Source of the DNA: JBMYTN01 sp049604415
GTDB lineage: Bacteria; Pseudomonadota; Alphaproteobacteria; Rhodospirillales; Rhodospirillaceae
Length of the DNA stretch: 64,000 nt
NCBI GenBank assembly: GCA_049604415.1
Contig: JBMYTN010000014.1
Location: forward strand, 1 to 64,000
Direction: 5' to 3'
The position numbers were made by a program, and so were the translations under genes. Positions 54,768-63,235 of the stretch are shown here, piece after piece. Positions within the stretch are counted from its first letter, which is position 1, and each line of letters begins with the position of its first letter. The notes below the pieces were generated by a model. The model saw only the letters and a list, made by a program, of their open reading frames with translations, was not told the origin of the DNA and ran no database searches.

Positions 54768-55889
54768 ATGTTGACGGACACCTTGAAGGGCATGCGGATC
54801 ATCGATCTGGGGATTTACATTCCTGGACCCACGGCAAGCTTGATGTTGTCCGATCTTGGGGCCGAGGTGGTCAAGGTCGAAAGTCCTGCCGGAGATCCCT
54901 TGGCGGGCATGGGGCCGTTTGATGCGGAGGGCCGCAGCATCCCTTATGAAGCCCTGAACCGAAACAAAACCGTGGTCACCCTGGATCTGAAGAGCGATGA
55001 GGGCAAAACCCAATTCGCAGAACTGGTGCGCCGCAGCCATGTTTTGGTGGAAAGCTTTCGGCCCGGTGTGCTGGACCGGCTTGGGTTCGAGCGCAGCATT
55101 TTGGAGGCCATCAATCCCCATTTATTGCATTGCGCCATCTCCGGCTGGGGTCAGACCGGCCCAATGGCAAAAACCGCCGGTCATGACCTGACCCATCTTG
55201 CGCTCAGCGGTGCGCTTTGGACCTCCGGCACGCCGGATCGTCCGACCATCCCCTTCCCACCAATGGCCGATCATGCCGGGGCATTGATGGCGGTCTCAGC
55301 CGTTCTGGCCGGTTTGCTGCGCCGGATGCGGACGGGCAAAGGGGGCAAGGTCGAGATCAGTCTTTATGAAGCCATGCTGGCGTTCAACCGTATGGGACTG
55401 GCCTCAGCAGGGGCTCAGGGCCTAGGCCGCGAGATCGAGGAGCTCAATGGTGGGGCTGCCTGCTATCGAGTTTATGACTGTAAGGAGGGGGGACATTTGG
55501 CGGTGGCTCCCATTGAGCCGAAATTCTGGGCGATTTTTTGCCAAGCCATTGGCGCTGAGGAATTGATTGACCGCTTAAACGAGCCCTTGCCGCAAACGGA
55601 TCTGATCGCGGCGGTCGCAGAGCGGATTGCGAAAAAGTCCCGCGCAGAGTGGGAGGCGGTCTTTGCCGATTTGGATTGCTGTGTCGCGCCGGTTTTGACC
55701 CCTGCCGAAGCGGCACAAGGAGACCAAGCCCGACAGCGGGAGGTCCTGCAGTCCTATGCCGAGGATGGTGCTGCGGCCGAAGTGCTCTGTCCAATCCTGA
55801 TGGATGGCGCGCCACCGCCGGGGCGCAAGCCTTTGATCCGACGCACGCCAGAAGACATGCTCGCCCGGTGGAAACGGCTGGGCCATTGA
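54768..55889 (+). CDS. Family III CoA-transferase, AMACR-like
   Basis: A 373-residue protein of the CaiB/BaiF superfamily. The opening LKGMRIIDLGIYIPGP followed by DLGAEVVKVESPAGD is the family mark. AGHDLTHLALSGALW resembles the catalytic GHDINY-type region of alpha-methylacyl-CoA racemase, so epimerising branched acyl-CoAs is more likely than CoA transfer. The ATG at 54768 is used; the open frame continues upstream through the divergent methyltransferase region and is not credible. It is shorter than the paralogue at 12271-13548. No other beta-oxidation gene adjoins it. Confidence 0.85.
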   Translation: MLTDTLKGMRIIDLGIYIPGPTASLMLSDLGAEVVKVESPAGDPLAGMGPFDAEGRSIPYEALNRNKTVVTLDLKSDEGKTQFAELVRRSHVLVESFRPGVLDRLGFERSILEAINPHLLHCAISGWGQTGPMAKTAGHDLTHLALSGALWTSGTPDRPTIPFPPMADHAGALMAVSAVLAGLLRRMRTGKGGKVEISLYEAMLAFNRMGLASAGAQGLGREIEELNGGAACYRVYDCKEGGHLAVAPIEPKFWAIFCQAIGAEELIDRLNEPLPQTDLIAAVAERIAKKSRAEWEAVFADLDCCVAPVLTPAEAAQGDQARQREVLQSYAEDGAAAEVLCPILMDGAPPPGRKPLIRRTPEDMLARWKRLGH

Positions 55890-56113
55890 GGGGTTTGATT
55901 GGAAAACCGCTCCCTTGCCCGGATGACCTCAGTAATTGTTACGGAAAATGGTCAGGTCTTAGGAATTTCTCCAACTTTGTGCGGCGCACCCACTTGATCC
56001 GTTAAGAAATTGGTTATAAGTTTTCCTGGCGTTAAGGAAATCTTATGTTTTTCTTAACTGGCTTTGCCTCTTTCTTGAGCGTTTTGCGCAAGAATTAATC
56101 ATTGAATGGGACC

Positions 56114-56248
56114 ATGGTTGAGCTTTTTATTTTGGTATTTCTCATTGCTCTGGTGGTTCGATGGATCGAACGTCGCCTAGAGAAGCGCCAATCCCGTTTG
56201 GACACCGCTTATCGACGCGCCCGGGCCTTCGCCGTCAGCCGCCGGTAG
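56114..56248 (+). CDS. Possible 44-residue single-pass membrane protein
   Basis: A short open frame, ATG 56114 to TAG 56248, encodes an uninterrupted hydrophobic segment (LFILVFLIALVV) followed by a strongly basic, amphipathic tail (RWIERRLEKRQSRLD and RRARAFAVSRR). GGGAC lies just upstream. The composition and order suggest a true small membrane protein rather than chance, but no homology could be tested. The surrounding 55890-56289 is otherwise an AT-rich non-coding stretch with several TTAA words. Confidence 0.4.
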   Translation: MVELFILVFLIALVVRWIERRLEKRQSRLDTAYRRARAFAVSRR

Positions 56249-56289
56249 CGTTCATCAACAAATCTCTTGATGTGTGAATAGGTTAGGGG

Positions 56290-56553
56290 TTAGCCCCGCG
56301 CTTCTTGCCATTGGCAATAGCGGAAATGCCCAATTGGGGTTAGGCGAAACGCATCCCGGGTGATCGGCCCGGTGGGTTTGTAATCAACAATAAACATGGT
56401 CTCTTCGACCAAGCCCTTATCGATCAAAGCTTGACCAATCTTCCCGGGAATTTCGACGGGTTTTCCGGTGATCTCTTGCAAGAAGAGATCTTCGATCGCC
56501 TTGAATTCGGCGCTGCTGAGTTCATCAGGGCTGGCGATCATGGTTTCGGTCAC
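56290..56553 (-). CDS. Hypothetical 87-residue protein
   Basis: A small acidic cytoplasmic protein with no signal or membrane segment. It contains an amphipathic helix, SAEFKAIEDLFLQEITG, then IGQALIDKGLVEE and a strand-rich C-terminus (FIVDYKPTGPITRDAFRLTPIG) that could be a winged helix. I recognise no family. Its neighbours are a possible small membrane protein, and pgi about 90 bases further on in the opposite arrangement (both minus strand, pgi upstream). Confidence 0.6.
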   Translation of the reverse strand: MTETMIASPDELSSAEFKAIEDLFLQEITGKPVEIPGKIGQALIDKGLVEETMFIVDYKPTGPITRDAFRLTPIGHFRYCQWQEARG

Positions 56554-56641
56554 ACCGCTGCTTTTCTTAAGGTCATGCTATCGGGCTTTTGCCTTGGGTC
56601 AATCATTTCTATCGGGGAGGCTCTCGAAATAAGGTTATTTT

Positions 56642-58327
56642 TCATGGGTTTCCCTTTTTACGTAGAGTCCGGACCTCCGAAATCAAACCGCCAGTTGATC
56701 CGTCTTTTCCAGCCAAAACCGCGTCCAGATCGGGACCATCAGTCATGCCCACCAAGGGCAACAGGTCCATTGCCCGTTCTTTACCCAATTCGACGCCCCA
56801 TTGATCATAAGAATTGAGCCCCCACAGGCAGCCTTCAACAAACACCCGATGTTCGTAGAGGGCGACAATCTTGCCCAGAGTTTCCGGATCCAGCTTTTCA
56901 TAGAGCAAGGTCGTAGAGGGGCGATTGCCGGGGAAAGCGCGGTGGGGCGCCAAGGCGTCGGCCTCTTTGGCGGTTTTGCCAGCGGCGATCATGCGCGCCC
57001 GGACGTCTTCAGCGCTGCGCCCCAGCATCATGGCTTCGGATTGTGCCAGGCAATTGGCCAGCAACAGGCGATGATGCAAATCCATCTCCGGTTCATGGCC
57101 CCTGGCTGCCACCAAGAACTCACAGGGTGTGATATCGGTGCCTTGGTGCAACAGCTGGAAAAATGCGTGCTGACCATTGGTCCCGGGTTCGCCCCAGACC
57201 ACCGGTCCGCTGGCTTGGCTCAACGCTGTCCCATCCAAAGCCACCTGCTTGCCGTTGGATTCCATATCCAATTGCTGCAAATAAGCGGGCAGGCGTTCCA
57301 GGCGCTGGTCATAGGGGAGCACTGCCCGAGAGGCCATGCCCATGCCATTGCGGTGCCAAACCCCAAGCAAGCCCATCAGGATGGGCAAGTTTTCCAGCGC
57401 CGGGGCGGTGAAAAAATGCCGGTCCATGGCGTGCCCTCCGGCGCGGAAGGCATCAAAATCCTCCGGCCCGATGGCGATCATCACCGGCAGACCAATGGCG
57501 GACCAGACGGAATAGCGCCCACCGACCCAATCCCAAAATCCAAACACCCGGTCCTCAGGCACCCGATAGCGACCAACCTTGTCCAGGGCGGTTGATAGGG
57601 CCGCCACATGCTGTCCGGCCTTATCTTCTCCAAGGGCTCCCACCAACCAAGACCAAGCGCTGTCGGCATTGGTGATGGTTTCGATGGTGGTGAAGGTTTT
57701 GGACGCGACGATAATCAAGGTGCGCGCCGGATCCAATGGAGCCAAGGTATCGGCCATATGGGCGCCATCGACATTGGACACGAAATGCAGTCGAGGGCCA
57801 TCGTGATAAGGTCGCAAGGCCCGGGTGACCATCACGGGTCCCAAATCCGATCCGCCAATGCCGATATTGATCACATCGGTGAAGGGGGCACCATCGGAGG
57901 CCGCAATGGAACCGTCCCGGATTCCGTTGGCGAAATGGCGCATGCGCGCCAAAACATCCGCAATGGGCTCGCGGACATCCTGGCCATCAACCCTGGGCAC
58001 CGGAAGCACTGGATCGGCATCGTCTTGCGCCAGTGGAGCGCGGAGCGCGACATGCAGGACGGCGCGGTTTTCGGTGCTGTTGATCGCGGCACCGGAAAAC
58101 AGGGCTTGGCGGCGGTCCGCCAGGCCACTTTCCTGGGCCAGGGTCTCCAGGGTCTGGAGGGCTTCGGGGCTCAAATTGGTTTTGGAATAATCCAGCAGCA
58201 AACCGTCTGCTGTTTGTGAGAAGCGCGAAAAGCGGTCCGGATCGCGGTCAAACAAGGCTTTTATTGGGATCCCTGCCGCTTCTTTGGCAAGGGATTTCAG
58301 CGTCGACCAGCTTTGGGGAGAACCCAT
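56642..58327 (-). CDS. pgi: Glucose-6-phosphate isomerase
   Basis: A 561-residue enzyme interconverting glucose-6-phosphate and fructose-6-phosphate, linking glycolysis or gluconeogenesis to the hexose phosphates used by the mutase and galU genes of this window. The motifs ENRAVLHVALRAP, NIGIGGSDLGPVMV, VASKTFTTIETITNA, VGGRYSVWSAIGL and the C-terminal NSYDQWGVELGK are all present. The frame continues to 58537, but ATG 58327 gives the usual length. It lies downstream of glnA on the same strand, separated from it by a strong terminator. Confidence 0.94.
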   Translation of the reverse strand: MGSPQSWSTLKSLAKEAAGIPIKALFDRDPDRFSRFSQTADGLLLDYSKTNLSPEALQTLETLAQESGLADRRQALFSGAAINSTENRAVLHVALRAPLAQDDADPVLPVPRVDGQDVREPIADVLARMRHFANGIRDGSIAASDGAPFTDVINIGIGGSDLGPVMVTRALRPYHDGPRLHFVSNVDGAHMADTLAPLDPARTLIIVASKTFTTIETITNADSAWSWLVGALGEDKAGQHVAALSTALDKVGRYRVPEDRVFGFWDWVGGRYSVWSAIGLPVMIAIGPEDFDAFRAGGHAMDRHFFTAPALENLPILMGLLGVWHRNGMGMASRAVLPYDQRLERLPAYLQQLDMESNGKQVALDGTALSQASGPVVWGEPGTNGQHAFFQLLHQGTDITPCEFLVAARGHEPEMDLHHRLLLANCLAQSEAMMLGRSAEDVRARMIAAGKTAKEADALAPHRAFPGNRPSTTLLYEKLDPETLGKIVALYEHRVFVEGCLWGLNSYDQWGVELGKERAMDLLPLVGMTDGPDLDAVLAGKDGSTGGLISEVRTLRKKGNP

Positions 58328-58439
58328 GACCCGCAATCCACTCTTGGAACCAAACAACCCAGTGTTCGGACATGGGCCTTGCGAGGGAAGATGCAAGATG
58401 GGGCTGTGCCTTGGTTTCCCTTGAGACCCCACGGCACAT

Positions 58440-58469
58440 AAAAAACGGGGCGACAAAGGCCGCCCCGTT
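58440..58469 (-). terminator. Rho-independent terminator of glnA
   Basis: On the minus strand AACGGGGCG (58469-58461) pairs with CGCCCCGTT (58452-58444) and a run of Ts follows. It lies about 45 bases after the glnA stop and separates glnB-glnA from pgi. Confidence 0.88.
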
Positions 58470-58514
58470 CTTCTGTCATATCGGTTCTCCCTGCGGAGAG
58501 AACAGCGATTGGAC

Positions 58515-59924
58515 TTAGCAGGAATAGTACATCGCAAACTCGACCGGGTGCGGGGTGTGCTCCATTTCGTACACTTCTTCCCACTTCAGCTCGAGATAGC
58601 CGTCGATCATGTCGTCGGTGAACACACCGCCCTTGCGCAGGAACTCACGATCGGCATCCAGGGATTCCAGGGCTTCGCGCAGGGACCCGCACACGGTCGG
58701 CACGCCTTCCAGCTCTTCCGGCGGCAGATCATACAGGTTCTTGTCCATGGCATCGCCCGGATGGATCTTGTTCTCAATGCCGTCCAGGCCAGCCATCAGC
58801 ATGGCGGAGAAGGCCAGATACGGGTTGGCAGTGGAGTCCGGGAAACGGATCTCAACCCGCTTGCCTTTCGGGCTGGCGGAGTAGGGGATCCGGCAGGAAG
58901 CGGACCGGTTGCGGGCGGAATAGGCCAGCAGAACCGGGGCTTCAAAGCCCGGGATCAGACGCTTATAGGAGTTGGTGGACGCGTTGGTGAACGCGTTCAG
59001 GGCCTTCGCGTGCTTGATGATGCCGCCGATATAGAACAGGGCGGTTTCGGACAGATCGGCATAGCCGGTGCCCGCAAACATCGGCTTGCCTTCTTTCCAG
59101 ATGGACTGGTGGGTGTGCATGCCGGAACCGTTGTCGCCTTTGACCGGCTTGGGCATGAAGGTCGCGGTCTTGCCATACTGATGGGCAACCATGTGCACGA
59201 CATATTTGTACTTCTGCAGGTCGTCAGCCGCTTCGATCAGGGTGTTGAACTTGGCACCCAGTTCATGCTGAGACGGCGCCACTTCGTGGTGGTGCTTTTC
59301 AATCGGGATACCGAATTCGGCCATGGTGGAGACCATTTCGGCCCGCAGATCGGTGCCGCCATCCACCGGGGGAACCGGGAAGTAGCCGCCTTTGACCGCC
59401 GGACGGTGGCCATAGTTGCCTTCTTCCATGTCGGCGTCGCTGTTATACGGACCTTCTTCGGAATCGATCTCGTAGGAGACCTTTTCCATTTTGACGGCCC
59501 ATTTGACGTCGTCAAACACGAAGAATTCAGCTTCCGGACCGAAATAGGCGGTGTCGCCAATACCGGCAGACGCCATGTAGGCCAGGGCCTTCTTGGCCAC
59601 GCCGCGCGGGCAGCGCTCATAGGGCTGGCCGGTGGAGGGCTCCAGAACGTCGCAGAACAGGATCAACTGGGTCTGGGCGGCGAACGGATCGATGCAGGCG
59701 GAGGCCAGATCCGGCATCAGGATCATGTCGGATTCGTTGATGGCCTTCCACCCGGCGATGGAGGAACCGTCGAACATGATGCCCTCGGTCAACATGTCTT
59801 CATCGACGGTGGTGACATATTGGGCGGTGTGCTGCCACTTGCCCCGGGGATCGGTGAACCGGAAATCGACGAACTTAACGTCGTTATCCTTGATCATTTC
59901 CAAGACAGTATTGACGTCGGACAT
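58515..59924 (-). CDS. glnA: Type I glutamine synthetase
   Basis: A 469-residue class I GS that makes glutamine from glutamate, ammonia and ATP. FGPEAEFFVFDD, GDNGSGMHTHQS and the NRSASCRIP-like substrate region are conserved. Tyr398 in KNLYDLPPEE is the adenylylation site, so activity is expected to be regulated by GlnE. The ATG at 59924 follows AGGGA; an upstream extension to 59960 is not needed. Codon use is strongly biased, suggesting high expression. It is the second gene after glnB, 239 bases apart, with a hairpin between them and a terminator after it. Confidence 0.97.
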   Translation of the reverse strand: MSDVNTVLEMIKDNDVKFVDFRFTDPRGKWQHTAQYVTTVDEDMLTEGIMFDGSSIAGWKAINESDMILMPDLASACIDPFAAQTQLILFCDVLEPSTGQPYERCPRGVAKKALAYMASAGIGDTAYFGPEAEFFVFDDVKWAVKMEKVSYEIDSEEGPYNSDADMEEGNYGHRPAVKGGYFPVPPVDGGTDLRAEMVSTMAEFGIPIEKHHHEVAPSQHELGAKFNTLIEAADDLQKYKYVVHMVAHQYGKTATFMPKPVKGDNGSGMHTHQSIWKEGKPMFAGTGYADLSETALFYIGGIIKHAKALNAFTNASTNSYKRLIPGFEAPVLLAYSARNRSASCRIPYSASPKGKRVEIRFPDSTANPYLAFSAMLMAGLDGIENKIHPGDAMDKNLYDLPPEELEGVPTVCGSLREALESLDADREFLRKGGVFTDDMIDGYLELKWEEVYEMEHTPHPVEFAMYYSC

Positions 59925-60141
59925 GACATTTCCCTGCTTGCTGTCGGAAGAGGTACCCACCCAGAATTGGGGGGCTGGTCGAAGTGCTTTGGATCCATTT
60001 CATCAAAGGGTGGATCGCATAACCCCGTCATCAGGGAAGGGTAGGGAGACGGTTAGACCCGGGGAGGGTCATGGGCCGGTCCGGCATCTTCCCTGCGGTT
60101 AGGTTCGAAACACCGGGTGGGGTCCGGGGTGATAACCCAAG

Positions 60142-60160
60142 CGGACCCGTTCCGGGTCCG
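60142..60160 (-). other. Intergenic hairpin between glnB and glnA
   Basis: CGGACCCG and CGGGTCCG form a perfect eight-pair stem with a three-base loop, directly after the glnB stop codon. No T run follows on the minus strand, so it is not a classic terminator. It may stabilise the glnB 3' end or reduce read-through into glnA; I infer no more than that. Confidence 0.45.
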
Positions 60161-60163
60161 GCC

Positions 60164-60502
60164 CTAAATAGCGTCGCCGCCGCGTTCGCCGGTCCGGATC
60201 CGAACCGCTTCTTCAACTGCGGACACAAAAATCTTGCCATCGCCGATCCGACCGGTCTGTGCGGCTTGCTGGATGGCCTCAATGGCGCGTTCCACCAGGG
60301 AATCATCGATCACAAGTTCGATTTTCACCTTGGGCAGGAAATCCACCACATATTCCGCACCGCGATAAAGCTCGGTATGCCCTTTTTGACGGCCAAATCC
60401 CTTGGCTTCTGTCACCGTGATGCCTTGCAGGCCAATTTCATGCAGGGCTTCCTTCACCTCATCGAGCTTGAAGGGTTTGATGATCGCTTCGATCTTTTTC
60501 AT
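60164..60502 (-). CDS. glnB: Nitrogen regulatory protein PII
   Basis: A 112-residue trimeric signal protein that reports nitrogen and carbon status to GlnE, NtrB and other targets. The uridylylation site Tyr51 is in RGAEYVVDF, on the T-loop that begins near residue 37. GRQKGHTELYRG and the C-terminal GDGKIFV with RTGERGGDAI are the PII signatures. It directly precedes glnA, the GlnB arrangement seen in Azospirillum and Rhodospirillum. A candidate sigma-54 element lies about 185 bases upstream. Confidence 0.95.
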   Translation of the reverse strand: MKKIEAIIKPFKLDEVKEALHEIGLQGITVTEAKGFGRQKGHTELYRGAEYVVDFLPKVKIELVIDDSLVERAIEAIQQAAQTGRIGDGKIFVSAVEEAVRIRTGERGGDAI

Positions 60503-60685
60503 GAAAGCCGGTTACTCCGGATGGGAACGAATTGGACATGAGAACCGCGAGAAAACACGGGGAGGGCCCGTGGCTGGGTTCCTGAGCGAAGAGAGGAGGG
60601 ATGCAACCTCACTTGAGTGGTTGCGGTCAACCCCGATAAAAACGGTTGGTTCTGGCCCTTCACCAAGAAACCTAACGTTTCCCTT

Positions 60686-60702
60686 ATCACGCAGCGTGCC
60701 AA
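60686..60702 (-). promoter_or_regulatory. Candidate sigma-54 (-24/-12) element for glnB
   Basis: On the minus strand TTGGCACG is followed by four bases and GTGAT. The -24 half matches the sigma-54 consensus exactly; the -12 half has GA where GC is expected. Context favours it, because glnBA operons in related bacteria have nitrogen-controlled sigma-54 promoters. Further upstream, the TGCA...TGCA word at about 60810 could be part of an NtrC site, but this is weak. Confidence 0.33.
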
Positions 60703-60722
60703 CTGAGCAACGCCTGCCTTAG

Positions 60723-60748
60723 CGCCTTGGATCAAGGCGGTTTTTTTT
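60723..60748 (+). terminator. Rho-independent terminator without an assigned gene
   Basis: CGCCTTG (60723-60729) and CAAGGCG (60733-60739) form a perfect seven-pair stem followed by eight Ts on the plus strand. The nearest upstream genes lie on the minus strand, so this terminator has no visible plus-strand gene. Within the 521-base space 60503-61023 it may end a small RNA starting near 60540-60700. The rest of the space carries only promoter-type sequence for the aminotransferase and glnB. Confidence 0.7.
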
Positions 60749-61023
60749 ATTACCTAAGGGCGGAACTCGGGAAATTCCAGCCCTTTCGCCGCCCAATGGA
60801 AGGGCAAAATGCTGCAAAGTTGTGCAATCATTACGGCGCGCCAAACAGATCCTGTTGGTCGAGCCGACAAATAAGGGTCTTCTACCGTGGCTCTCCGCCA
60901 CAGAGGGGGGGCAGAACGCCCTGGAGTCGGACTGGGATCTGCCGTAAATGGACTCCGAAGGCAACAAGTCATCAATAAGAGTGTCAAAACGCATCTTTTT
61001 TGGTCAAGGGAGGATGAACCGTC

Positions 61024-62232
61024 ATGACAATTGGGAATTCGGTCATGAATGCCTATGGCACGACCATTTTCACGGTTATGTCGCAGTTGGCTGTTGCCCA
61101 TAAGGCGATCAATCTGGGCCAGGGCACTCCGGAAGGGCTAGAGCCGCCAGAAATCATCGCTGCGGCGGCCAGAGCCATAGAGCGCGGACCACATCAATAC
61201 CCGCCGATGATGGGCGTGCCAAGATTACGCCAGGCCATCGCCGAGCATGCTGCGCGCTTCTACGATTTGTCCATCGACCCTGATCAAGAAGTGATGGTGA
61301 CTTCCGGTGCCACGGAAGCCCTAGCGGATTGTCTGTTTGGCCTGATCGAGCCCGGGGATGAAGTCATCGTCTTTGAGCCGACCTATGACAGCTACATTCC
61401 CATCATTCGCCGGGCTGGAGGTGTGCCGGTCACGATCCGGTTGGAGCCGCCGAATTGGGATTTATCGCACGAATTGGTAGAAAAAGCCTTCTCAGACCGA
61501 ACAAAATTGATCTTGATCAATACACCACAAAATCCATGCGGTAAGGTATTTACTCGCGAAGAGTTAAAAATACTCGCAAAAAACATTGAAACCCATGACG
61601 CATACGCCATTTGTGATGAGGTGTATGAACATTTGGTTTTTGATGGATCAGTTCATCAACCCTTGATGGCGTTTCCTGGAATGCGGGAGCGATGCATCAA
61701 AATCGGGTCGGCGGGCAAGATCTTCTCAATCACCAATTGGAAGGTGGGGTGGATCATTGCCGATGCGGCCTTAATGGCCCCAATCGCAAAGACCCACCAA
61801 TTCATCACATTTACGACGCCGACCCCTTTGCAGGAAGCGGTGGCGGAAGGTTTGCAGTTTGAGGATGCGTATTTTCAGGGGCTTGTGCTGGATCTGGCTC
61901 AGAGGCGAGATCGTTTGGTCCAAGGTCTCTCCGCACTGGGCTTCAAACCGTTGACCTGTCAGGGAACCTATTTTTTGAGCGCCGATTTCAGTGCTTTGGG
62001 CTTCCCCGGTCAGGATGCTGATTTTTGCCGCAGCTTGGTTCAGGAGGCCGGTGTTGCGGCGGTCCCCCTCTCGGCGTTCTATGAAGCGGCACCGACGGGG
62101 CGAACCATTCTGCCAGAAGGCGCTGGCGATGCTGCGGCACCGCCGGGACAGACCATCCGGTTCTGTTTTGCCAAGACGGCAGCGGACATAGAGGAAGCAC
62201 TGAGCCGTCTCGGGGGGCGGTTCGGATGTTAG
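61024..62232 (+). CDS. Class I/II PLP aminotransferase, YbdL/kynurenine-aminotransferase-like
   Basis: A 402-residue PLP enzyme. FTVMSQLAVAHKAINLGQGTP opens the substrate region, VTSGATEAL contributes phosphate binding, INTPQNPCGKVFTREEL is the conserved Asn region and SAGKIFSITNWKVGW holds the PLP lysine (Lys232). The closest types are methionine/kynurenine aminotransferases, but the amino-acid substrate is open. AGGGAGG lies ten bases before the ATG. A stretch of about 200 bases (61490-61690) is clearly more AT-rich than the flanks, though the frame is intact. Confidence 0.88.
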   Translation: MTIGNSVMNAYGTTIFTVMSQLAVAHKAINLGQGTPEGLEPPEIIAAAARAIERGPHQYPPMMGVPRLRQAIAEHAARFYDLSIDPDQEVMVTSGATEALADCLFGLIEPGDEVIVFEPTYDSYIPIIRRAGGVPVTIRLEPPNWDLSHELVEKAFSDRTKLILINTPQNPCGKVFTREELKILAKNIETHDAYAICDEVYEHLVFDGSVHQPLMAFPGMRERCIKIGSAGKIFSITNWKVGWIIADAALMAPIAKTHQFITFTTPTPLQEAVAEGLQFEDAYFQGLVLDLAQRRDRLVQGLSALGFKPLTCQGTYFLSADFSALGFPGQDADFCRSLVQEAGVAAVPLSAFYEAAPTGRTILPEGAGDAAAPPGQTIRFCFAKTAADIEEALSRLGGRFGC

Positions 62233-62445
62233 GATCCTAAAACAACACGCCCAACCCGTCCGCATCAGGACGACCAAGAGCGGCCCCCGACGAAAACGCT
62301 TGGATGTCTTGAGGATGTCTGGGGTCGGGTGCGGTGACGGGAAGTGGTCCAGAGTGCGCAACACAACTCTTCCGTAAAAAGCGCAACACCCAAAAAGGCG
62401 CAGCGCTGCTCCGCCTTCGGCCCGCAGGTGCCAAAGGGAAGGGTG

Positions 62446-63024
62446 ATGACGCATGCGGTGCTGGTAGAAAAGGTCATTCGTCCTGCCTATGCGGATGAAT
62501 TGGCTTTCTTGAGCGGTCTCTGCCTTCGATCAAAAGGCTATTGGGGCTATGCGGCCCGCGATCTCGAGGCCTTTCGCGCCATCCTAACCATCACCCAAGA
62601 GCAGTGGCGTGACGATCTGATTGGCGTGCTTGCCCAGCAACAGCCGGTTATGGCGCAAGGATCCGCTGCTCTGGGACAGCAAGGGCGACCGATCCCAGGG
62701 GAGCGGCAGATTTTTGGCCTTGTGCAGATTTCCACCGCCACACCCATCGCCTATTTGGACAAGTTGTTTGTTGAGCCAAGCAATATTGGCAGCGGCTGCG
62801 GTTTGAAGCTCCTGCGTTGGGCAGCCGATCAGGCGCGGAACAATGGGGCGAAGAAGATCCATTTATTGTCCGAACCCCATGCCAGAGGGTTTTATGAATC
62901 CCACGGCTTTGCCCAAGTGGGCTGCAAGCCTTCAGAGGTCTTTTCAGGGCGTCAGGTTCCAATCATGGAGTTAAGTCTGGAGCCGGAGGAGGAGACAGCA
63001 AGACTGGGGTGTAACAGCGCTTGA
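62446..63024 (+). CDS. GNAT-family N-acetyltransferase
   Basis: A 192-residue acetyl-CoA-dependent acyltransferase. The core has AYLDKLFVEPSNIGSGCGLKLLRWAADQA, which includes the phosphate-binding loop of motif A (here SGCGLKL), and RGFYESHGFAQVG, the motif B helix and strand with a catalytic-type Tyr. The N-terminus IRPAYADELAFLSGL is typical. ATG 62446 follows AAGGGAAGGG. About 210 bases separate it from the aminotransferase gene, with no clear terminator. The substrate is unknown. Confidence 0.85.
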   Translation: MTHAVLVEKVIRPAYADELAFLSGLCLRSKGYWGYAARDLEAFRAILTITQEQWRDDLIGVLAQQQPVMAQGSAALGQQGRPIPGERQIFGLVQISTATPIAYLDKLFVEPSNIGSGCGLKLLRWAADQARNNGAKKIHLLSEPHARGFYESHGFAQVGCKPSEVFSGRQVPIMELSLEPEEETARLGCNSA

Positions 63025-63124
63025 CGCCATTCGCCAAAGCGCGTAGAACGCCGATCTTCCTGCCTGTGGGCGCACGCCCAGACTGCGGTTTTGACTTCGG
63101 TTGACCGGATCAGGCAGTGCGGAT

Positions 63125-63202
63125 GGCGGGCATAGCTCAGTTGGTTAGAGCGCCTGGTTGTGGTCCAGGAGGTCACGGGTTCGAATCCCGTTGTTCGCCC
63201 CA
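63125..63202 (+). tRNA. tRNA-His (anticodon GTG)
   Basis: A full cloverleaf of 78 bases. The acceptor stem GCGGGCA pairs with TGTTCGC, and the extra G-1 is encoded opposite C73, which is diagnostic for tRNA-His. The D arm is GCTC...GAGC, and the anticodon arm CCTGG-TTGTGGT-CCAGG has GTG in the loop. The T arm contains GGTTCGAATCC, and the CCA end is encoded. Confidence 0.97.
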
Positions 63203-63235
63203 CCGCCCCTCCGAAGCCTCTACGGTCGCGGACAC

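Noticed and set aside
54660..55121. N-terminal extension of the RNA methyltransferase frame
   Set aside because: It lies antisense within the CoA-transferase gene; starting at 54659 gives normal family length.
56032..56046. Second CtrA-like site (TTAA-N7-TTAT)
   Set aside because: The second half differs from TTAA in an AT-rich stretch where such words are expected by chance.
58509..60044. 511-codon open frame on the plus strand over glnA
   Set aside because: glnA is certain on the minus strand; the plus-strand product is low-complexity Gly/Val/His-rich shadow text.
60690..60735. tRNA-like text on the minus strand (GTTGCTCAGTTGGC)
   Set aside because: It resembles a D-arm, but no GGTTCGA T-arm, no matching acceptor stem and no proper anticodon arm follow. 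The GGCACG in it fits the sigma-54 -24 element instead.
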